From assembly GCA_021202325.1 (NCBI GenBank), contig JAJQDF010000185.1, forward strand, positions 1 to 5,228: 5,228 nt of DNA, written 5' to 3'. Below the pieces are notes generated by a model. That model worked only from the letters and a program-made list of their open reading frames with translations, was not told where the DNA came from and did not search any database. Of the stretch, positions 1 to 5,228 are shown piece after piece (position 1 is the first letter of the stretch; the number at the start of each line of letters is the position of its first letter). Source of the stretch: Clostridiales bacterium (lineage in GTDB: Bacteria > Bacillota > Clostridia > Lachnospirales > Anaerotignaceae). A program made the translations under genes and the position numbers.

Positions 1-6
1 GTTTTT

Positions 7-11
7 GGAGG
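7..11 (+). promoter_or_regulatory. Ribosome binding site of gpr (sets the start)
   Basis: GGAGG lies 5 bases before the ATG at 17, which is ideal spacing. The frame is open back to a TTG at position 5, but that TTG overlaps this Shine-Dalgarno sequence, so the ATG at 17 is the real start. Confidence 0.88.
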
Positions 12-16
12 ACATT

Positions 17-997
17 ATGAGCAAAAATACATTTAATATAAGAACAGACTTGGCATTGGAAGCTTGTGAATTACTAAAGACGGAAGAAGAAATCAAACTC
101 GATGGTATCAAGTCAAGCACAAAAACAAAAAACGGCATAGAAATAACCTATGTCGAAATATTTAACGAAACCGGCAGTAAGGCCACAGGCAAACCGATCG
201 GAAAATATATAACGGTGGAAACGCCTAAAATAAGGGGCAACGATCCGCAGGTTAAGGAAAATGTTATAAAGGAAACAGCTGATACACTCTCAAAGCTTAT
301 AAAGCCTAACAAATATAAAAATATATTGATAGCAGGACTCGGCAATCGTTATATTACACCGGATTCACTTGGGCCGAAGGTAGTGGCAAAAATACTTGTA
401 ACAAGGCATATAAAAGATACACTGCCTGAAACCATAGACGAAAATGTTGCTTCCGTGGCCGCAATAGCTCCCGGCGTAATGGGCATAACCGGTATAGAAA
501 CAGGCGAAATACTATCAGGCATAATCGAAAAAATTAATCCTGATTTGCTCATAGCCATTGATGCTCTTGCTGCTAGAAAATTCAGCCGAATTAATTCGGT
601 AATACAGATGTCCGACAGCGGAATCAGTCCCGGCTCAGGCGTAGGAAATAAACGAATGACATTGGATAAAGAAACACTCGGAATTCCTGTCATAGCAATA
701 GGCGTTCCTACGGTTGTAGATGCGGCCACCCTTGTAAATGATACCATGGATAGGATTTTGGCTGAAATGGCAGCAGCTTCAAAGGATAAAAGCTTCTATG
801 AAATGCTGGACAGTATTGAAGGGGAGGAAAGATATACGCTTATAAATGATTTGCTTACGCCCTATGCTGAAAATATGTTTGTAACTCCAAAGGAAGTGGA
901 TGCGGTGATAGAAAGACTGGCCGATATAATATCAAATGCTATAAATATAGCAATACATCCAGCGCTTAATCCCGGAGATATTAACAGATATGTGTAA
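17..997 (+). CDS. gpr: GPR endopeptidase (germination protease)
   Basis: GPR cleaves the small acid-soluble proteins that coat spore DNA, during the first minutes of germination. It is made in the forespore as an inactive zymogen and activates itself by removing a short N-terminal propeptide (MEROPS family A25). The start is the ATG behind GGAGG, giving 326 residues. The N-terminus carries the IRTDLA sequence (8-13) that in Bacillus GPR contains the self-cleavage site, so the propeptide would be about 11 residues, against about 15 in Bacillus. Family blocks are clear: GLGNRYITPDSLGP (107-120), APGVMGITGIE (151-161), AIDALAAR (180-187), GSGVGNK (206-212), IAIGVPTVVDA (226-236) and VTPKEVDA (289-296). 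Asp116 and Asp182 match the two aspartates proposed as catalytic in B. megaterium GPR, with the same 66-residue spacing I recall for B. subtilis. The protein is about 40 residues shorter than Bacillus GPR, mainly because a loop after the VPTVVDA block is missing. No spoIIP gene follows, unlike in Bacillus. A forespore (sigma-G) promoter is expected upstream, outside the window. Confidence 0.97.
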   Translation: MSKNTFNIRTDLALEACELLKTEEEIKLDGIKSSTKTKNGIEITYVEIFNETGSKATGKPIGKYITVETPKIRGNDPQVKENVIKETADTLSKLIKPNKYKNILIAGLGNRYITPDSLGPKVVAKILVTRHIKDTLPETIDENVASVAAIAPGVMGITGIETGEILSGIIEKINPDLLIAIDALAARKFSRINSVIQMSDSGISPGSGVGNKRMTLDKETLGIPVIAIGVPTVVDAATLVNDTMDRILAEMAAASKDKSFYEMLDSIEGEERYTLINDLLTPYAENMFVTPKEVDAVIERLADIISNAINIAIHPALNPGDINRYV

Positions 998-1038
998 ATG
1001 CTTATCTTAGACTTTTATACACGGTGATGAAATTATTC

Positions 1039-1067
1039 TTGCAATAATCACTCCAATAAAATATAAT
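1039..1067 (+). promoter_or_regulatory. Sigma-A-type promoter for the lipoprotein/ABC-F unit
   Basis: A TTGCAA -35 element (1039-1044, 4 of 6 consensus bases) is followed after exactly 17 bases by a perfect TATAAT -10 element (1062-1067). Transcription would start near 1074, leaving a leader of about 55 bases before the ATG at 1130. It lies in the gap after gpr, where I see no convincing terminator, so some read-through from gpr is possible. The prediction rests on sequence match alone. Confidence 0.68.
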
Positions 1068-1090
1068 TATGTCTATGCGTACAGAGGTTT

Positions 1091-1103
1091 GTGTATCATA
1101 CAC
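1091..1103 (+). repeat. Perfect inverted repeat in the lipoprotein gene leader
   Basis: GTGTATCATACAC is a perfect 6-base dyad around one central base; two further A-T pairs appear on the flanks after one mismatch. It sits about 17-30 bases after the predicted transcription start and ends 13 bases before the AAGGGTGA ribosome binding site. That position suits a repressor operator acting as a roadblock. As RNA the stem would need a one-base loop, so a DNA site is more plausible than a hairpin. I cannot assign it to a regulator family. Confidence 0.45.
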
Positions 1104-1116
1104 TAATATATTTAAA

Positions 1117-1124
1117 AAGGGTGA
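1117..1124 (+). promoter_or_regulatory. Ribosome binding site of the lipoprotein gene (sets the start)
   Basis: AAGGGTGA lies 5 bases before the ATG at 1130. The frame stays open back to a GTG at 1091, but that start has no ribosome binding site, overlaps the inverted repeat, and would place 13 extra residues ahead of a normal lysine-led signal peptide. Confidence 0.75.
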
Positions 1125-1129
1125 AAACA

Positions 1130-1981
1130 ATGAAAAAAACTTATAAAGCTGCTGCTTTAGCTATGACTATCATGCTCTTGGCATCGGGCTGTTCATCAAG
1201 CAGCACAGCTGAAAATGATAACTCGGGAATAATTGACGCCACTTCGGCAGTTGAGTCATACTGCGGAACAACGGAGATTAGCTTTTCTGCGGTTTCGGAA
1301 GATTCCAATATTGCCATGGGTACAACCGGCGATATCAAAATGCAGATGGATCCGTTTTATTCGGAAATAGACCTAGTTATTACTCAGTCTGAGGGTGACT
1401 CTGAGCCGGAAATTACAGAGTCAACAATGCTTTTGGACGAAAGCGGAGATACTCAGATGGTTTATCTTCTTCACAATGATGAATGGTTCAAGGAAACTGT
1501 AGAAGCAAGTGATTTCAGAATGGCTGCTTCTCAGTATGATGTGCTTTATGCAGGACAGCTTCTTATGGAATCCTCAGCAGATATGACTAAGACTGCGACA
1601 GAGGATTATAACGGTTTCGAGGCTGACAGATATGAGGGCACTATCCCTCAGGATATGCTTTGCGAACTTTTCGAGCTGACCGGTTCACTTTCCCTTGTGG
1701 GTACTAACATAGGCGAAACATACTTTGCCGGCTGCGGTGATTTAAATGCTACGGTTTGGACTGACAGCGAAGGCGTTATATTGGGCTATGAGCTTGATTT
1801 GACAGATACCGTACAGTACTTGTTCAAGGTTCTTTATGCGGAAAACGGCGTAACAGATGAATCTGTTATGATACAGTTTGACTCATATATAGCCAAAGGA
1901 CAGGTTACGGAATACAACAACACGATAGACACCACTATACCCGCTGAGGCTCTGGCTGCAGAGGAGTATACAGAGGAATAA
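1130..1981 (+). CDS. Predicted acidic lipoprotein, function unknown
   Basis: A 283-residue protein with a typical lipoprotein signal peptide: MKK charged end, hydrophobic core about residues 7-17, then LASGC with the lipid-bearing cysteine at 21 and a serine-rich tether behind it. It should be anchored to the outer face of the cytoplasmic membrane. The mature part has no further membrane segment. It contains three more cysteines (45, 178, 202) and is extremely acidic: by my count 53 Asp plus Glu against 7 Lys plus Arg in 263 residues. Short alternating strands such as DIKMQMDPFYSEIDLVI (68-84) and a later TVWTDSEGVILGYELDL stretch suggest a beta-rich LolA/LppX-like or DUF6612-like fold, as seen in many Firmicutes lipoproteins; this is inference from pattern, not a recognised family match. 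It has its own predicted promoter with an inverted repeat in the leader, and the ABC-F gene starts 24 bases after its stop codon, so the two are probably cotranscribed. I cannot name its ligand or role. Confidence 0.85.
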   Translation: MKKTYKAAALAMTIMLLASGCSSSSTAENDNSGIIDATSAVESYCGTTEISFSAVSEDSNIAMGTTGDIKMQMDPFYSEIDLVITQSEGDSEPEITESTMLLDESGDTQMVYLLHNDEWFKETVEASDFRMAASQYDVLYAGQLLMESSADMTKTATEDYNGFEADRYEGTIPQDMLCELFELTGSLSLVGTNIGETYFAGCGDLNATVWTDSEGVILGYELDLTDTVQYLFKVLYAENGVTDESVMIQFDSYIAKGQVTEYNNTIDTTIPAEALAAEEYTEE

Positions 1982-1992
1982 TACAGAAGATT

Positions 1993-1997
1993 AGGAG
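1993..1997 (+). promoter_or_regulatory. Ribosome binding site of the ABC-F gene
   Basis: AGGAG lies 8 bases before the ATG at 2006. It falls in the 24-base gap after the lipoprotein stop codon; there is no room there for a separate promoter or terminator, which supports cotranscription. Confidence 0.8.
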
Positions 1998-2005
1998 ACA
2001 CAAAA

Positions 2006-3628
2006 ATGATTAGTGCTAACGACGTTTCATTGCAATATGGCGGCAGAGTTCTTTTTAAAGACGTTAATGTTACATTTACAAAGGGAAACTGTTACGGACT
2101 TATCGGCGCTAACGGCGCCGGAAAATCAACATTTCTTAAAATACTTTCCGGTGACATTGAACCCAATACCGGAGCAATATCTATTACTCCCGGCGAGCGT
2201 ATGTCCGTACTCAAGCAGGATCACTTTTTATTTGATAATTTTGATGTTATTAAATGCGTCCTTTATGGAAATAAACGCCTTTACGATATTATGGAAGAAA
2301 AAGACGCCCTTTACAGCAAGCCCGATTTCAGCGACGAGGACGGAATAAAGGTTTCTGAGCTGGAAGCTGAGTTTGCCGAAATGGACGGCTGGAGTGCCGA
2401 GTCCGATGCGGAAATACTTCTCAACGGTCTTGGAATAACCAATGAGTTTCACTATGCCAAGATGAATGAGCTTACAGGCAATCAGAAGGTAAAGGTGCTT
2501 TTAGCCCAGGCACTTTTCGGAAATCCCGACATCCTTCTTTTGGACGAGCCGACTAACCATTTGGATTTGCCTTCAATTAAATGGCTGGAGGATTTCTTGC
2601 TTAATTTTGAAAATACGGTTATAGTTGTTTCCCATGACCGTCATTTTCTTAATAAAGTATGTACCCACATCGTTGATATAGACTACGGAAAAATAACGAT
2701 GTATATCGGTAACTACGACTTCTGGTATGAATATACACAGATGGTTGACAGACAAATAAAGGATCAGAATAAGCGTGCGGAGCAGAAAATAAAAGAACTG
2801 ACTGAGTTCATTCAGAGATTCAGCGCCAATGCTTCTAAATCCAAGCAGGCAACATCCCGTAAAAAGCTTCTTGATAACCTTCAGATGGATACAATCAGAG
2901 TTTCATCTAGAAGATATCCCTTCTGTTCCTTTAAGCAGGACAGGGAGGTCGGAAACGATGTCCTTGAGGTTAAGAATCTTTCCAAGACCGTCAACGGCAG
3001 AAAGGTACTCAATGATGTAAGCTTTATAATAATGCCCAACGATAAGGTTGCCTTTGTCGGAGCAGATGAGATTGCAAGAACGACGCTTTTCCAAATATTA
3101 TGCGGAGAGATGGAGCCCGATGAAGGCTCATATAAATGGGGAGTAACGACAAGTACAGCATATTTCCCCAAGGATAACTCCCAGTATTTTGATAACTTTA
3201 CGGACTCGCTTCTTGAATGGCTGAGACCTTATGCCAAAGAGGGCGAAAGATATGATGCCGACATAAGAGGATGGCTTGGAAGAATGTTATTCACAGGTGA
3301 GGAATCGCTTAAGCCGGCCAATGTCCTTTCCGGAGGCGAAAGAGTAAGATGTATGCTTTGTAAGATGATGATTTCCGGAGCCAATGTACTTATACTTGAT
3401 GAGCCGACTAACCACCTTGACCTTGAAAGCATTCAGGCGCTCAATAATGGTCTTGTGGACTATAAGGGAACGCTTTTGTTTGATTCCCACGACCATCAGT
3501 TTGTTCAGACCATTGCCAATAGGGTAATAGAGATACTTCCCGGCGGAATTATTGACAGACGTGAAACCTACGATGAGTTCATTGAAAACGACAGCCTCAA
3601 TGTGATAAGAGAAAAACTTTCAAAATAA
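2006..3628 (+). CDS. ykpA: ABC-F family ATPase, YkpA/YbiT type
   Basis: A 540-residue soluble protein with two ATP-binding cassettes and no membrane segment, so it is not a transporter. ABC-F proteins bind the ribosome E site and influence translation; the exact role of the YkpA/YbiT branch is not settled. Length and sequence match B. subtilis YkpA (540 residues) closely from memory. Cassette 1: Walker A GANGAGKS (34-41), arm region about 88-135, altered signature LTGNQ (156-160), Walker B ILLLDE ending at Glu181, H-switch His210. Interdomain linker about 240-315, with the basic ANASKSKQATSRKK segment (274-287) that in ABC-F proteins faces the P-site tRNA. Cassette 2: the Walker A position reads GADEIARTT (352-360), lacking the usual Gly-Lys; signature LSGGE (441-445), Walker B VLILDE ending at Glu466, and H-switch His495. 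I recall a similarly altered second Walker A in YkpA, so this looks like a subfamily trait and not damage. Nothing suggests an antibiotic resistance ABC-F. It is the last gene of its unit, followed by a terminator. Confidence 0.94.
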   Translation: MISANDVSLQYGGRVLFKDVNVTFTKGNCYGLIGANGAGKSTFLKILSGDIEPNTGAISITPGERMSVLKQDHFLFDNFDVIKCVLYGNKRLYDIMEEKDALYSKPDFSDEDGIKVSELEAEFAEMDGWSAESDAEILLNGLGITNEFHYAKMNELTGNQKVKVLLAQALFGNPDILLLDEPTNHLDLPSIKWLEDFLLNFENTVIVVSHDRHFLNKVCTHIVDIDYGKITMYIGNYDFWYEYTQMVDRQIKDQNKRAEQKIKELTEFIQRFSANASKSKQATSRKKLLDNLQMDTIRVSSRRYPFCSFKQDREVGNDVLEVKNLSKTVNGRKVLNDVSFIIMPNDKVAFVGADEIARTTLFQILCGEMEPDEGSYKWGVTTSTAYFPKDNSQYFDNFTDSLLEWLRPYAKEGERYDADIRGWLGRMLFTGEESLKPANVLSGGERVRCMLCKMMISGANVLILDEPTNHLDLESIQALNNGLVDYKGTLLFDSHDHQFVQTIANRVIEILPGGIIDRRETYDEFIENDSLNVIREKLSK

Positions 3629-3640
3629 TTACAACAGATT

Positions 3641-3670
3641 GCCGTGCCGGTAAAAACGCACGGCTTTTTT
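3641..3670 (+). terminator. Intrinsic terminator after the ABC-F gene
   Basis: A perfect 7-base-pair stem, GCCGTGC (3641-3647) with GCACGGC (3658-3664), encloses a 10-base loop and is followed at once by six T (3665-3670). It starts 13 bases after the ABC-F stop codon. The opposite strand has no T-run after the stem, so it works in one direction. Confidence 0.9.
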
Positions 3671-3683
3671 GTGTACAAAAATA

Positions 3684-3712
3684 ATGACAATAGTTTACAA
3701 TGGGGTTATAAT
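3684..3712 (+). promoter_or_regulatory. Sigma-A-type promoter for the radical SAM-acpS-nnr operon
   Basis: ATGACA (3684-3689, 5 of 6 consensus bases) is followed after exactly 17 bases by a perfect TATAAT (3707-3712). Transcription would start near 3719, about 19 bases before the ATG at 3738, leaving room for little beyond the ribosome binding site. It lies just after the preceding terminator, which makes it well isolated. The vegetative-type elements argue against expression restricted to the forespore. Confidence 0.8.
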
Positions 3713-3725
3713 GAAGTAGAAGTTT

Positions 3726-3733
3726 GGGAGGTG
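3726..3733 (+). promoter_or_regulatory. Ribosome binding site of the radical SAM gene
   Basis: GGGAGGTG, with its GGAGG core ending 6 bases before the ATG at 3738. It is near the full anti-Shine-Dalgarno complement and fixes the start clearly. Confidence 0.85.
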
Positions 3734-3737
3734 TCGT

Positions 3738-4607
3738 ATGCACTATGTAAAAGCCAAAGGAATACTGTCGTCTAAAAATGGCATGAACATATACAGAGGC
3801 TGTGAACATGGCTGTATATATTGCGATTCCAGAAGCAGTTGCTATCATATGAATCATGCCTTTGAAGATATAGAGGTAAAGGAAAACGCAATCGAGCTTT
3901 TGGAAAAAGCTTTAAGGAGCAAAAGAAAGAAATGCATGATAGGTACAGGAGCTATGACAGATCCATATATATCGATAGAATATGAGCTTGGATATGTTAG
4001 AAAAGCCTTGGAGCTTATTTATAGTTATGGATTTGGTTTTACGGTTATGACAAAGTCGAGCATGGTACTCAGGGATTTGGATATCCTGAAAAAGATTAAC
4101 GAAAAAACAAAGTGTGTTGTGCAAATGACACTTACGACTTATGATGAGGATATTTGCCGAAAAATAGAACCGAATGTCAGTACTACAAAGGATAGGTTTG
4201 AAACACTTAAAGTACTGCGTGATTCAGAAATACCAACCGTTGTGTGGTTAAGTCCGATTTTGCCCTATATTAATGATACATGGGAAAATATATCGGGAAT
4301 AATAGACTATTGTGCTGAAGCTGATGTATATGGTATTATCTGCTTTGGTATGGGACTGACACTCAGAGAAGGAAACAGAGAATATTTTTATAAACAGATA
4401 GAAAACCTTTTTCCGGGAATGAAGGAAAAATATATAAGCATATTTGGAAACAGCTATATAGCTAACAGTCCAAAAAATGATGAGCTTATGAGGCGGTTTC
4501 ATAGAAAATGCGAAGCCTGCGGAATAGTCCATGATAATAATGGTATATTTGAATACCTGAATACATTTGAAGAAAAGCAAATTGCTGAACAGTTGAGTTT
4601 ATTTTAA
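3738..4607 (+). CDS. Radical SAM protein, SPL-related (COG1533-like)
   Basis: A 289-residue radical SAM protein. RGCEHGCIYC gives the CX3CX2C cluster motif (Cys22, Cys26, Cys29) that should hold a 4Fe-4S cluster and cleave S-adenosylmethionine. Downstream blocks match the SPL/COG1533 group: GTGAMTDPY (69-77), a TKSSMVLRDLDIL stretch (105-117), VQMTLTTYDEDICRKIEP (128-145) and VVWLSPILPYINDT (168-181). True spore photoproduct lyase has a catalytic cysteine (Cys141 in B. subtilis) in an ACTSD sequence; the corresponding position here is Ala72 in GAMTD, and the protein is about 50 residues shorter than SplB. I therefore do not call it SPL. A late CX2C (Cys258, Cys261, in KCEACG) and several other cysteines could bind metal but may be incidental. 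It opens an operon: acpS starts 13 bases after its stop codon. The substrate is unknown; related proteins are generally annotated only as radical SAM or DNA repair photolyase-like. The family call is firm, the function is not. Confidence 0.9.
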   Translation: MHYVKAKGILSSKNGMNIYRGCEHGCIYCDSRSSCYHMNHAFEDIEVKENAIELLEKALRSKRKKCMIGTGAMTDPYISIEYELGYVRKALELIYSYGFGFTVMTKSSMVLRDLDILKKINEKTKCVVQMTLTTYDEDICRKIEPNVSTTKDRFETLKVLRDSEIPTVVWLSPILPYINDTWENISGIIDYCAEADVYGIICFGMGLTLREGNREYFYKQIENLFPGMKEKYISIFGNSYIANSPKNDELMRRFHRKCEACGIVHDNNGIFEYLNTFEEKQIAEQLSLF

Positions 4608-4611
4608 AATT

Positions 4612-4617
4612 GGTGAT
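4612..4617 (+). promoter_or_regulatory. Ribosome binding site of acpS
   Basis: GGTGAT, an exact complement to the AUCACC part of the anti-Shine-Dalgarno sequence, lies 3 bases before the ATG at 4621. Spacing is tight but the register is normal for GGTGAT. It fills nearly all of the 13-base gap after the radical SAM gene. Confidence 0.65.
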
Positions 4618-4620
4618 AAT

Positions 4621-4998
4621 ATGATAAAGGGAATAGGCACTGATATATTGGAAATAGTACGGTTTGAAAAGCTGATAAGTAATAACAGTTTTATGACAAA
4701 ATATTATACGGAAAAAGAAAGGGCATACATTGCCGCAAGACCGAATATGACCGAAACCGCGGCGGCTATGTTCTGCGCCAAGGAGGCCGCGGCCAAGGCA
4801 ATCGGCACAGGATTTAGAGATTTTTCGCCCAAGGATATAGAAATACTTCATGAAGATAACGGAAAACCCTATATAGTTTTAGGCTCAAAGGCCGAGGAAA
4901 CAGTAAAAAAGTCAGGAATGGTTAATTTTAATGTATCTATGTCGCACTGCAGAACCTATGCGACTGCTTTTGTGACAGCGGAAGGAGGAAACGACTGA
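4621..4998 (+). CDS. acpS: Holo-[acyl-carrier-protein] synthase
   Basis: AcpS moves the 4'-phosphopantetheine arm from coenzyme A to a serine of acyl carrier protein, making the active carrier for fatty acid synthesis in the cytoplasm. It works as a trimer with Mg2+. The 125-residue length fits the family (about 120). The N-terminus has the hallmark GIGTDILEI (4-12) with metal-binding Asp8. [14 protein letters not shown] (51-64) carries Glu55 and Lys59, matching the catalytic and metal-binding positions. SPKDIEI (69-75), NGKPYI (80-85) and [15 protein letters not shown] (104-118) complete the fold. No key residue is missing. It sits between the radical SAM gene and nnr; its stop overlaps the nnr start by one base, so the two are translationally linked. 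A GC-rich patch near 4757-4805 encodes the alanine-rich catalytic helix and needs no other explanation. Confidence 0.97.
   Translation: MIKGIGTDILEIVRFEKLISNNSFMTKYYTEKERAYIAARPNMTETAAAMFCAKEAAAKAIGTGFRDFSPKDIEILHEDNGKPYIVLGSKAEETVKKSGMVNFNVSMSHCRTYATAFVTAEGGND
4983..4988 (+). promoter_or_regulatory. Ribosome binding site of nnr, inside acpS
   Basis: AGGAGG lies within the last codons of acpS, 9 bases before the ATG at 4998. Together with the TGATG stop-start overlap it supports the chosen start and coupled translation. Confidence 0.82.
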
Positions 4999-5228
4999 TG
5001 AAGGCTGCAACAGCTGAACAAATGAGAGAAATAGACAAACGCACAAGTACGGAAATAGGCATACCGTCCATTGTTCTTATGGAAAATGCGTCGAGAGCGG
5101 CAGCAGAGGTTTGCGCTGATGAGCTTAAAGGCATATCAGAACCCAAGATTGTTGTTTTTGCCGGAAAGGGAAATAACGGCGGCGACGGCTTTGCCATTGC
5201 AAGAATACTCAATGATAAGGGAATAGAC
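4998..5228 (+). CDS. nnr: NAD(P)H-hydrate repair enzyme, YjeF N-terminal domain (partial)
   Basis: Only the first 77 residues are present; the gene continues past the right edge. The visible part is the start of the YjeF N-terminal (NnrE, NAD(P)H-hydrate epimerase) domain. This enzyme interconverts the R and S forms of hydrated NADH and NADPH so that the dehydratase partner can restore the normal cofactor. Diagnostic sequence is the opening [13 protein letters not shown] (1-13), [11 protein letters not shown] (22-32) and the nucleotide-binding [20 protein letters not shown] (50-69), with the conserved NNGGDG at 59-64. In many bacteria this domain is fused to an NnrD dehydratase domain in a protein of about 500 residues; whether that holds here cannot be seen. 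The gene starts within the acpS stop codon (TGATG) and is the third gene of the operon. acpS followed by nnr is a common Firmicutes arrangement. Confidence 0.94.
   Translation, partial: MKAATAEQMREIDKRTSTEIGIPSIVLMENASRAAAEVCADELKGISEPKIVVFAGKGNNGGDGFAIARILNDKGID

Noticed and set aside
1024..1050. Hairpin-like sequence ATTATT-CTTGC-AATAAT with GTG/CAC flanks after gpr, as a terminator
   Set aside because: The stem is weak and AT-only, the outer pairs need an asymmetric bulge, and no T-run follows on either strand. It also overlaps the predicted -35 element.
2829..3496. Open frames on the opposite strand inside the ABC-F gene
   Set aside because: They have no ribosome binding site, no recognisable protein motifs, and overlap a strongly conserved coding frame. 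They are chance open frames, as are those opposite gpr, the radical SAM gene and acpS.
3671..3700. Imperfect dyad TTGTGTAC / GTTTACAA around the second promoter as an operator
   Set aside because: Only about six of eight arm positions pair and the arms are about 20 bases apart; this is expected by chance in AT-rich sequence.
3738..4607. Possible horizontal transfer of the radical SAM gene, because it looks more AT-rich than its neighbours
   Set aside because: Four 60-base lines counted by hand (4021, 4081, 4321, 4381) average about 35% GC against about 43% for three lines of the ABC-F gene (2041, 3301, 3361). The gap is modest, the sample small, and no mobile element or repeat flanks the gene.
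4757..4805. GC-rich patch with a GGCCGCGGCC palindrome in acpS, as a regulatory or recombination site
   Set aside because: It encodes the conserved [14 protein letters not shown] catalytic region, where alanine and glycine codons naturally raise GC; the palindrome falls in the Ala-Ala-Ala codons.
1..5228. CRISPR array, tRNA or rRNA gene, riboswitch, insertion sequence or prophage
   Set aside because: No direct repeat series, cloverleaf, conserved aptamer, transposase or phage gene is visible; noncoding gaps are all short (the longest is 132 bases).

Overview
The window reads as chromosomal DNA from a spore-forming, low-GC member of the Firmicutes, most likely class Clostridia. The grounds are a spore germination protease gene (gpr), strong GGAGG-type ribosome binding sites, sigma-A-like promoters, frequent ATA and AGA codons, and an ABC-F protein that closely resembles Bacillus YkpA. 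The species cannot be named from the sequence. All six genes lie on the + strand and I see no convincing gene on the other strand.

Layout. (1) Positions 17-997: gpr, the protease that degrades small acid-soluble spore proteins at germination; its promoter lies outside the window. (2) A 132-base gap (998-1129) holds a good sigma-A-type promoter (TTGCAA-17-TATAAT) and, downstream of it, a perfect 6-1-6 inverted repeat. (3) Positions 1130-3628: a strongly acidic predicted lipoprotein gene and a YkpA/YbiT-type ABC-F ATPase gene, 24 bases apart and probably one transcript, closed by an intrinsic terminator at 3641-3670. (4) Positions 3684-5228 and beyond: a second strong promoter (ATGACA-17-TATAAT) drives a tightly packed operon of a radical SAM protein related to spore photoproduct lyase (SPL), holo-ACP synthase (acpS), and the start of an NAD(P)H-hydrate repair gene (nnr), which runs off the window's right edge.

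How the genes relate. The gpr unit belongs to spore germination. The lipoprotein/ABC-F unit pairs an exported protein with a cytoplasmic, probably ribosome-associated ATPase, with no clear shared function. The third unit combines a radical SAM enzyme of unknown substrate with acyl carrier protein activation (CoA-dependent) and nicotinamide nucleotide repair; the acpS-nnr pair is a common arrangement in Firmicutes.

Most of the window is ordinary housekeeping or sporulation sequence, and I do not see a clear new multi-gene system. The best leads are: an ABC-F protein whose two degenerate motifs fall in the same composite ATP site; a radical SAM protein that seems to lack the catalytic cysteine of true SPL; the inverted repeat between promoter and start codon of the lipoprotein gene; and the extreme acidity of that lipoprotein.
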